From: Spirosoma terrae
GTDB lineage: Bacteria > Bacteroidota > Bacteroidia > Cytophagales > Spirosomataceae
Assembly (NCBI RefSeq): GCF_010435915.1
Contig: NZ_JAAFZH010000006.1
Coordinates: 1 to 64,000 of the forward strand
DNA length: 64,000 nucleotides
Direction: 5' to 3'
Shown here: in pieces, positions 26,662-33,291 of the stretch
How the letters are laid out: every line of letters begins with the position of its first letter
How positions within the stretch are numbered: position 1 is the stretch's first letter
Notes under the pieces: generated by a model
Told to the model about the DNA's origin: nothing
Seen by the model: only the letters and a program-made list of their open reading frames with translations
Databases searched by the model: none
Position numbers and translations under genes: made by a program

Positions 26662-26862
26662 CTTATGACACAGAAACGACGAATCACGTTTTATTCCCAT
26701 ATGAACGACCCCCACCAGGATCAGATCCGAGATCAAGCAGCCATGACTCCAGAAGAACGGTGGGAGGTTTTTATTAAGCTTCGTAGACTGTATTATGGTT
26801 TAATTGGAAGTCCACCAAAGCTCCCAAGAGCCATAACTATTTCCCGACCCTCATGGATGTAG
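26662..26862 (+). CDS. Small protein, probable antitoxin-like partner of a truncated gene
   Basis: 66 residues from the ATG at 26662 (a second ATG follows at 26668). The centre reads MTPEERWEVFIKLRRLYYGLIG, a basic helix of the kind seen in small genes that precede nucleotidyltransferase-type genes in Bacteroidota. It ends PRAITISRPSWM. Its 3' end overlaps the next frame by 10 bases. I cannot name a family; the partner relationship is inference. Confidence 0.5.
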   Translation, partial: LMTQKRRITFYSHMNDPHQDQIRDQAAMTPEERWEVFIKLRRLYYGLIGSPPKLPRAITISRPSWM

Positions 26863-26975
26863 AAAGTTCAGAGTTTTTGGATTTTGTAGCTATCGCTAAC
26901 CGAAACAGGGTAAACTACATACTGATTGAAATCATTGATGAAGTAAAAAAACGTAATGAAGCAAGAGATAACTAG
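26853..26975 (+). pseudogene. Truncated nucleotidyltransferase-like N-terminus
   Basis: A 40-codon frame, too short for a length-filtered search. It starts MDVESSEFLDFVAIANRNRV and continues NYILI, which resembles the first helix and strand of nucleotidyltransferase-type proteins that normally continue into a GG-Y motif. Here the resemblance stops after about 25 residues and the frame ends at 26975. It overlaps the upstream small gene by 10 bases, as coupled pairs do. It is probably the stub of a lost partner gene. Confidence 0.4.
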
Positions 26976-27004
26976 CTCTCTTGCCTAACTCTATAATTAG
27001 TTGA

Positions 27005-27781
27005 ATGCAACTTATCTCCTATAATATCAACGGCATCCGGGCAGCCATCCGTAATGGACTGATCGACTGGTTGGCACAACACAATTTCGACATTCTGTGC
27101 TTTCAGGAGGTTAAAGCAACTGCCGATGTGGTTGATTTAGCCGCTTTTGAAGAACTTGGCTATCAGTATCATTGGCATGCAGCGGAAAAGAAAGGCTATT
27201 CGGGAGTTGCTACGTTCTCCAAAATTGCCCCAACTAACGTAGTGATGGGCTGCGGCCTGGCGGTTTATGATTGCGAAGGCCGGATTCTCCGCACCGATTT
27301 TGACGACCTCACGTTGCTCAATTGCTATTTCCCATCAGGTACGTCAGGTGAGCTACGCCAGGGTGTCAAAATGGAATTTCTGCGGGATTTCTACGACTAC
27401 GTGCAGGAACTGCGAAAAACCCGACCGAAGCTGATTGTTGTTGGTGATTACAATATCGCCCATACCGCCATCGACATTCACGACCCCGTCCGCAATAAAA
27501 ACACAACTGGTTTTCTTCCCGAAGAACGCGCCTGGATGGATCAGTGGTTTGGTGCTGGTATAACGGATTCCTTTCGCTACAAACATCCGGAAGACGTAGC
27601 GTACAGTTGGTGGAGCTATCGGGCTGGGGCGCGGAGCAATAATAAAGGCTGGCGAATCGATTATGCGTCGATCACCGATAACCTGCGCGATCAGCTCGTC
27701 GATTGCCGGATGCTTCCCGATGCCGTTCATGCCGATCACTGCCCAGTCTGGTTATCTCTTTCTGAACCGCCCCAGGATTGA
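27005..27781 (+). CDS. xth: Exodeoxyribonuclease III / AP endonuclease
   Basis: 258 residues, the usual length. Catalytic residues are in place: Asn7 (YNING), Glu35 (CFQEVKA), Asp148 and Asn150 (GDYNIAH), Asp219 (WRIDY), and Asp244-His245 (ADHCP). The enzyme cleaves DNA at abasic sites and removes 3'-blocking groups in base-excision repair. It lies 29 bases after the truncated gene but seems unrelated to it. Confidence 0.95.
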   Translation: MQLISYNINGIRAAIRNGLIDWLAQHNFDILCFQEVKATADVVDLAAFEELGYQYHWHAAEKKGYSGVATFSKIAPTNVVMGCGLAVYDCEGRILRTDFDDLTLLNCYFPSGTSGELRQGVKMEFLRDFYDYVQELRKTRPKLIVVGDYNIAHTAIDIHDPVRNKNTTGFLPEERAWMDQWFGAGITDSFRYKHPEDVAYSWWSYRAGARSNNKGWRIDYASITDNLRDQLVDCRMLPDAVHADHCPVWLSLSEPPQD

Positions 27782-27909
27782 AATAACTTCAAAGCTTTGC
27801 GCAGAGATTAAAAAATTGGAATCAGCATATCTCTTTCCCGCCATCCCTACTCTCGTTAATCGTCAACTAGACTTGTCCAAAGCAAAATCCTGAAAATCAT
27901 TTCAATCCT

Positions 27910-28509
27910 GTGAATCCCGGTTCAGACTATTTTCTCATTTATAAACCCTACCTAATGCTGTCGCAGTTTTCGCGGGAAGGCGATAAACCGACGCTGGCCG
28001 ACCTGGACTATGATTTCGCCAAAGACGTTTATCCAGTTGGCCGACTGGATTCGGATAGTGAAGGGTTACTGCTTCTGACAAGCGATAAACAACTAAACCA
28101 TCGCTTACTCAACCCGAAATTCCGGCATAACAGGACGTATTACGTACAGGTCGACGGTACGTTGACGACGGAAGCCTGTCAACAACTCTCAGCGGGCGTC
28201 ACCATTTCGGTCGATGGGAAAGCGTATCATACGTTGCCCGCCGACGCCCGCCCATTAGTCGATCCTAATCTTCCTGAGCGAACTCCACCGATCCGTTATC
28301 GGGCCAATATTCCAACCTCGTGGCTTTCTATTTCGCTCCATGAAGGCAAAAACCGGCAGGTACGCCGAATGACGGCCGCTGTCGGCTTTCCTACGCTACG
28401 TCTGGTCCGTTGGGCCATTGAAGATTTAACCGCCGACAATATGGTACCGGGACAGGTTCTACAACTAAGTCGCAGCGACATCATGCAGGGGTTACGATTA
28501 AGAACGTAG
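27910..28509 (+). CDS. rluE: RluE-type rRNA pseudouridine synthase
   Basis: 199 residues from a GTG at 27910; no good ATG lies nearby, and the first strand (DYFLIYKPYLMLSQFS) begins right after it. The RsuA/RluB/E/F-family motif GRLDSDSEGLLLLT contains catalytic Asp47. A KNRQVRRMTAAVGFPTLRLVR segment completes the core. It lacks an S4 domain, as RluE does, so modification of a 23S rRNA uridine is likely. The start codon is the least certain part. Confidence 0.88.
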   Translation: MNPGSDYFLIYKPYLMLSQFSREGDKPTLADLDYDFAKDVYPVGRLDSDSEGLLLLTSDKQLNHRLLNPKFRHNRTYYVQVDGTLTTEACQQLSAGVTISVDGKAYHTLPADARPLVDPNLPERTPPIRYRANIPTSWLSISLHEGKNRQVRRMTAAVGFPTLRLVRWAIEDLTADNMVPGQVLQLSRSDIMQGLRLRT

Positions 28510-28685
28510 TCAAGGGCAAAGCCCATAATGTATGAGCATGCTCATCTTACTACGTATCATAGACGCGTTTCGAGCATCCACGTAGAAACGGCAATGGGTT
28601 CTTTTCTGGATACAACTTGTGGGGATTTGGATACGGTAACCGCTACGTCTTCAGGCGACATTTGTGCTGTAAACCAACTGAAGTT

Positions 28686-29726
28686 ATGATACAAGCAAAA
28701 GCATATGCAGCCTTTACGCAAGATGCCCAATTAGAGCCCTGGAACTTTGACCGGCGAGATGTAGGCCCACATGATGTGCAAGTCCAGATTTTGTACTGTG
28801 GCGTTTGTCATACCGATATTCACAACGTTCACAACGATTGGGGTATCAGCATTTTCCCACTGGTTCCTGGCCACGAAATTGTGGGTAAAATCATCGCTGT
28901 AGGCGAACACGTAACGAAATTCAAGGTTGGTGATACGGCGGGTGTTGGCACCATTGTCGATTCGTGCCGGCACTGCGAAGATTGTAAAAGTGGGCATGAA
29001 CAGTTTTGCTCGGTCAGCCCGGTGCAGACCTACAACAACCTGGACGCAGAAGGCAAGCCAACCTATGGCGGCTATTCAAACACAATTGTAGTCAAGGAAG
29101 ATTTCACCCACCACATTTCTGATAAACTAGACCTTGCGGCCGTTGCGCCGTTGCTGTGCGCAGGCATCACTACGTGGTCGCCACTACGTAAATGGAACGT
29201 GGGGAAAGGGCATAAACTGGCGGTTGTCGGATTGGGCGGGCTGGGGCATATGGGAGTGAAATTTGGCGTAGCCCTGGGCGCCGACGTAACGGTGATCAGT
29301 ACGTCGCCGAACAAAGAAGAAGCGGCCAAAGAACTGCGAGCCCATCATTTTGTGGTGTCAAAAGATGAACAGCAGATGAAATCCATTTTCCATTCGTTCG
29401 ATTTTGTGCTGGACACCGTATCAGCTGATCACGACATCAACCCGTATCTGGCCATCCTGAAAACAAACGGTACGTATATCAACCTGGGCCTGCCACCTAA
29501 ACCGTGGGAAGTTTCGTCGTTTTCAGTTATTGCTGGTAATAAAGCCATTACGGGCTCGGGTGTGGGCGGCTTGCAGGAAACGCAGGACATGCTGGATTTC
29601 TGCGCCGAACACAACATTGTTTCGGATATTGAACTGATCGATATGAAAGACATCAACACCGCTTTCGACCGGTTAAAAAAAGGCGATGTACGGTATCGGT
29701 TTGTTATTGATATGGCAACGTTGTAG
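28686..29726 (+). CDS. Zinc-dependent NADP alcohol dehydrogenase (YahK/CAD type)
   Basis: 346 residues from the ATG at 28686. Catalytic zinc: Cys38 (CGVCHTDIH) and His63-Glu64 (GHEIVGK). Structural zinc: Cys94, 97, 100 and 108 (CRHCEDC...C). The Rossmann turn is GLGGLGHMG. The pattern is that of the cinnamyl-alcohol-dehydrogenase / YahK aldehyde reductase group, which reduces a wide range of aldehydes with NADPH. The 3' end is followed immediately by a large inverted repeat. Confidence 0.92.
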   Translation: MIQAKAYAAFTQDAQLEPWNFDRRDVGPHDVQVQILYCGVCHTDIHNVHNDWGISIFPLVPGHEIVGKIIAVGEHVTKFKVGDTAGVGTIVDSCRHCEDCKSGHEQFCSVSPVQTYNNLDAEGKPTYGGYSNTIVVKEDFTHHISDKLDLAAVAPLLCAGITTWSPLRKWNVGKGHKLAVVGLGGLGHMGVKFGVALGADVTVISTSPNKEEAAKELRAHHFVVSKDEQQMKSIFHSFDFVLDTVSADHDINPYLAILKTNGTYINLGLPPKPWEVSSFSVIAGNKAITGSGVGGLQETQDMLDFCAEHNIVSDIELIDMKDINTAFDRLKKGDVRYRFVIDMATL

Positions 29727-29730
29727 GTTT

Positions 29731-29831
29731 TTTACCACCCCCTGCCCCCTCCTAAAACAGGAGGGGGTTTGTGCAACGGCTCGCTTCTGTACGTTCCCCT
29801 CCTGTTTTAGGAGGGGGCAGGGGGTGGTAAA
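29731..29831. repeat. Double palindrome with perfect 36-bp arms (CCCCTCCTGTTTTAGGAGGGG family)
   Basis: Two copies of the palindromic unit face each other: arms 29731-29766 and 29796-29831 are perfectly complementary over 36 bases with a 29-base loop. Each arm itself holds a hairpin with core CCTCCTAAAACAGGAGG. It begins five bases after the dehydrogenase stop, and the next gene starts 54 bases later. A clustered REP/BIME-like arrangement is the closest known analogy. Confidence 0.85.
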
Positions 29832-29884
29832 CAGTACAAACCCATTCTTCAAGTTTACGGTTATTCCAGAAACTACTTTATCCA

Positions 29885-30805
29885 ATGAAAAACAACGTAG
29901 CATCTCCCCATATCATCCAATCTATTTCTGAATGGCATCAATTATTCAGGCTGCCTAAACCCATGCATCCGCTGGTAAGCGTACTGGACGTTAGCCTGCT
30001 GGACTACAGTCATTCTGACGTTTGGAAGCACTTTTCACATGATTTTTATTGCGTTGCGCTGAAACAGTCGCATACCTGCAAAATGATTTACGGACAGCGT
30101 GATTATGATTTCGATGAAGGCGTCATGACGTTTACCAAACCGGGGCAGGTTTTCAAAATGCAGCCAATTCCCAATGCAACCACTACGGGCTATTTACTCT
30201 TGTTCAAACCCGACCTGATCCGGAATTTTACGCTGGGCAAAACGATTAGCAGTTACGGTTATTTTTCCTACAACCTTGCCGAATCGCTGCATCTGTCCGA
30301 TAGTGAGCAAAGCACAATCATTTCGTTATTCCAACAGATCGATCAGGAACTGAAGGTAAACATCGACCATTTCAGCCAGGATATTATCGTATCGCACATC
30401 GAGTTGCTGCTCAATTACGCCAACCGATTTTATAGCCGACAATTCATCACCCGAAAGGCGCATAACCACGATCTGTTATCGAACGTTGATGAGTTACTTT
30501 CCGATTATTTCAACGATGAAAAGGTCCAGTTTTCAGGGCTACCAACGGTGCAATACGTAGCGCAGCAACTGAATGTTACGCCTGATTATCTGAGCGATAT
30601 GCTACGTTCGCTAACCGGCCAAACTACCCAGCAACATATTCACAATAAGCTAATCGATAAGGCGAAGGAACTACTTACCACTACCCCATTAACCGTTAGC
30701 GAAATCGCCTATCAGCTAGGTTTTGAATATCCACAGTCGTTCAATAAACTGTTTAAAAACAAAACCAACGTATCACCGCTCGAATTCCGACAGTCGTTTA
30801 ACTGA
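29885..30805 (+). CDS. AraC-family transcriptional regulator
   Basis: 306 residues. The N-terminal about 190 residues form a cupin-like sensor (DVSLLDYSHSDVWKHFSHDFYCVALK). The C-terminal two-HTH AraC domain is intact (VQYVAQQLNVTPDYLSDMLRSL and TVSEIAYQLGFEYPQSFNKLFKNKTNVSPLEFRQ). The effector is unknown. It lies 56 bases upstream of the Crp/Fnr gene on the same strand, with an operator-like palindrome between them, so it may or may not share its transcript. Confidence 0.92.
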   Translation: MKNNVASPHIIQSISEWHQLFRLPKPMHPLVSVLDVSLLDYSHSDVWKHFSHDFYCVALKQSHTCKMIYGQRDYDFDEGVMTFTKPGQVFKMQPIPNATTTGYLLLFKPDLIRNFTLGKTISSYGYFSYNLAESLHLSDSEQSTIISLFQQIDQELKVNIDHFSQDIIVSHIELLLNYANRFYSRQFITRKAHNHDLLSNVDELLSDYFNDEKVQFSGLPTVQYVAQQLNVTPDYLSDMLRSLTGQTTQQHIHNKLIDKAKELLTTTPLTVSEIAYQLGFEYPQSFNKLFKNKTNVSPLEFRQSFN

Positions 30806-30812
30806 TAGTTTT

Positions 30813-30828
30813 TTTGCCATTTGGCAAA
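30813..30828. promoter_or_regulatory. Operator 1: TTTGCCA-N2-TGGCAAA upstream of the Crp/Fnr gene
   Basis: A perfect 7+7 palindrome, TTTGCCATTTGGCAAA, lying 33 bases before the ATG of the Crp/Fnr gene. A TACCTTGC -7-like box follows at 30850-30857, 21 bases beyond the palindrome. Confidence 0.75.
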
Positions 30829-30861
30829 TTCAACAAGTAGCACTATCGTTACCTTGCAGCC

Positions 30862-31431
30862 ATGAACGACTTCATCGATTTCATTCTGCAGTTTGGCAGT
30901 TTAACCCAGCAGCAAATCGACTTAGTTTCCAGAAAAGCAACCGAACTCACCCTTCGCAAAGACGAGTATTTTTCCGAAGCCGGAGAAGTGCCACGTCGGG
31001 TTGGTTTTATTCTGGAGGGCGTTATGCGCGTCTGCTATTACAACAACAAGGGTGAGGAAATTACCCGGTACTTCTTCGACGAGCATCATCTGGTGGTTGA
31101 GATGAGGAGCTTTGAAAACAACATAGAAGCGTCTGAATATGTGCAGGCCGTTACGGATTGTAAGCTCCTTATCTTTTCGAAACAGGCCTGGGACGAAATT
31201 TCGCGCACCATTATTGGCTGGGATGTGATTGTGCAGAAAATTTTCTCCAAAGCGCTGATCGAAAAACTGGAACGGCGGAGTCCGCTGGTAGAACAGGATG
31301 CAACAACGCGTTATCTGACGTTTATGGAGAAATTTCCGCATCTCGCCAATCGAATTCCTCTCTCCTATCTGGCTTCTTACCTGGGCATTACGCAATCGTC
31401 GTTGAGCCGAATCCGCAAAAACATACGCTAA
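30862..31431 (+). CDS. Crp/Fnr-family transcriptional regulator
   Basis: 189 residues. The cyclic-nucleotide-binding-like barrel is recognisable (LRKDEYFSEAGEVPRRVGFILEG, then GEEITRYFFDE). The C-terminus holds a helix-turn-helix (SYLASYLGITQSSLSRIRKNI). No Fnr-type cysteine cluster is present. Identical operators lie upstream of this gene and of the downstream SDR, with the same spacing to their -7 boxes. That points to autoregulation and control of the SDR by this protein; it is inference. Confidence 0.9.
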   Translation: MNDFIDFILQFGSLTQQQIDLVSRKATELTLRKDEYFSEAGEVPRRVGFILEGVMRVCYYNNKGEEITRYFFDEHHLVVEMRSFENNIEASEYVQAVTDCKLLIFSKQAWDEISRTIIGWDVIVQKIFSKALIEKLERRSPLVEQDATTRYLTFMEKFPHLANRIPLSYLASYLGITQSSLSRIRKNIR

Positions 31432-31438
31432 AACGCTT

Positions 31439-31454
31439 TTTGCCATATGGCAAA
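31439..31454. promoter_or_regulatory. Operator 2: TTTGCCA-N2-TGGCAAA upstream of the SDR gene
   Basis: A perfect 16-bp palindrome, TTTGCCATATGGCAAA, eight bases after the Crp/Fnr stop. An AACCTTTG -7-like box follows at 31476-31483, again 21 bases beyond the palindrome. The SDR ATG is 53 bases downstream of the palindrome. Confidence 0.75.
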
Positions 31455-31507
31455 TGATCCCATTTTCAGACCGGCAACCTTTGTACTGTTCATCAAAATG
31501 GGAGACA

Positions 31508-32245
31508 ATGAAAACAGTATTAATCACCGGCGCCAATAAAAGTATTGGTTTCGAAACCGCTCGTCAGTTACTCCAAAAAGGCTATTACGTGTATGTAGGA
31601 AGCCGCACGTTAACCAATGGCCTGCAAGCTGTTGAGAAACTTAAAGCGGACGGGTTAACCAACGTAGCAGCCATCCAGTTGGATGTTAGCGATCAGGCAT
31701 CCGTAGAAGCCGCCCGTGCTGAAATAGGCGCGAAAACCAACGTACTGGATGTACTCATCAACAATGCGGGTATTAGCGGAGGTTTACCGCAAACAGCCAC
31801 TACGGCCAGTATAGATACCTTTAAACTCGTGTTTGAGACCAATCTATTCGGCGTTGTGCGCGTTACGCAGGCCTTTATCGACTTGCTGAAAAATTCAACT
31901 GAGCCACGTATCGTCAATGTCAGTTCAAGCATGGCTTCGCTCACGCTCAACAGCGATCCGACCTGGCCGTATTATAATCACAAAGGAGCCGTTTATTTAC
32001 CGTCGAAAACGGCGCTGAATATGTATACGCTCAACCTTGCCTACGAACTGCGTAATACGTCTTTTAAAGTGAACGCGGTTGATCCGGGTTTTATCGCCAC
32101 CGATTTCAATAATCATCGCGGCACCGGTACCGTAGAGGAAGCCGGGCAACGTATCGTAAAATATGCTGTCGTTGGCGCGGATGGTCCAACCGGGCGTTAT
32201 TTCAGTGAAGAATATAATCCTGAAACGGGCGAAATTCCCTGGTAG
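31508..32245 (+). CDS. SDR-family oxidoreductase (carbonyl-reductase-like)
   Basis: 245 residues from the ATG at 31508, just after GGGAGACA. The cofactor motif is TGANKSIG, then LINNAG, a Ser in NVSSS and a catalytic YxxxK in VYLPSK. The Asn-rich N-terminus and the VDPGFIATDFNNHRG tail fit the carbonyl-reductase-like SDRs that use NADPH. It is probably controlled by the adjacent Crp/Fnr regulator through a shared operator. Confidence 0.9.
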   Translation: MKTVLITGANKSIGFETARQLLQKGYYVYVGSRTLTNGLQAVEKLKADGLTNVAAIQLDVSDQASVEAARAEIGAKTNVLDVLINNAGISGGLPQTATTASIDTFKLVFETNLFGVVRVTQAFIDLLKNSTEPRIVNVSSSMASLTLNSDPTWPYYNHKGAVYLPSKTALNMYTLNLAYELRNTSFKVNAVDPGFIATDFNNHRGTGTVEEAGQRIVKYAVVGADGPTGRYFSEEYNPETGEIPW

Positions 32246-32330
32246 ATAACAAGCTAAGTATTTCTGTATAGTTTTAGTTTTGTAGTGCAGTCTGCTTATC
32301 AAACCACTACAAAAACCTGACTAAAGAAAG

Positions 32331-32395
32331 TGATAAGGTTGTTCCAGCCATCGGATCGCCGAAGCGGCACCCTGCTGTCTGGGACAACCTTATCA
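32331..32395 (+). terminator. Hairpin after the SDR gene
   Basis: Arms 32331-32342 and 32384-32395 pair perfectly over 12 bases, extendable to 15 with one wobble. It lies between the SDR stop and the next gene's start, only 18 bases before that ATG, so it might also affect its translation. Confidence 0.5.
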
Positions 32396-32413
32396 ATACA
32401 GCTAACTTCTAAA

Positions 32414-33211
32414 ATGCTTAAAAACCTCTTTGTCCGCTATTTCTTTCTACTAACTGTATTGCTTTCCGGTAAAGTCGCTGCACAAAGTGCAACCCTGGCG
32501 ACGAAAGAAAATGAACTCATATCACTATATGCTAAATTACTGGCACACAGCGACTATGATAAAACCGAACAGAACGCTGCCAAATTTGCGAAAGAGCTAT
32601 CGAACTATTTAAAAGCAAATCCCTCAACGCTGACCTATCCCTTTAAAAAACTAACCGCTAAAGGCTACTGCTTTATCAATACGTCTGCTGATGGAAAATT
32701 CCGAATATACAGTTGGGATACGTGGACGGGTGGAACCATGCATTTTTTCAACGAAATTTATCAATGGAGCGACAACGGGAAGGTATTTACGAAAGTCCTG
32801 AAATACGTAGCAGAAGAAGGTGACGCCGGAAGTTACTGCTCAAAAATGTATACCGTCAGCATCAACCAGAAAAACTACTATTTAGCGATCTCCAACGGTA
32901 TCTACTCCAACCGCGACGTAGCACAATCCATTTCCGCGTTCACAATCGAAAACGGGAAACTGAATGACTCTGTTGAGCTATTTAAAACCCGAACGGAGAA
33001 GCTAAACTCCATTCGGGTCGAGTACAATTTTTTCAGCGTTGTCGACCGCCCCGAACGACCAGTAGAGTTGATTAGCTACGACGAAAAACGTAAACTTGTC
33101 TACGTTGCGGTCGTCGATGATCAGGGAACTGTATCAAAACGCAATCTTTTGTATCAGTTGAAAGGAAATTATTTTGAATACATCGGTATTGAAACAGGGA
33201 AACGAAAATAG
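32414..33211 (+). CDS. Exported protein of unknown function
   Basis: 265 residues from the ATG at 32414, which opens the signal peptide MLKNLFVRYFFLLTVLLSGK. The mature part contains beta-rich segments (GYCFINTSADGKFRIYSWDTWTGGTMHFFNEIYQW, KNYYLAISNGIYSNRDV). This pattern resembles periplasmic WD/NHL-like or lipoprotein-type proteins of Bacteroidota, but I cannot assign a family. No partner gene lies near it. Confidence 0.72.
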   Translation: MLKNLFVRYFFLLTVLLSGKVAAQSATLATKENELISLYAKLLAHSDYDKTEQNAAKFAKELSNYLKANPSTLTYPFKKLTAKGYCFINTSADGKFRIYSWDTWTGGTMHFFNEIYQWSDNGKVFTKVLKYVAEEGDAGSYCSKMYTVSINQKNYYLAISNGIYSNRDVAQSISAFTIENGKLNDSVELFKTRTEKLNSIRVEYNFFSVVDRPERPVELISYDEKRKLVYVAVVDDQGTVSKRNLLYQLKGNYFEYIGIETGKRK

Positions 33212-33291
33212 AAATACCCTGACTGATACGTATTTCTTAAAGCGACCGAAACGTAACAAGAATTCTGAACCTTAGGCTGAATCAGGACATG

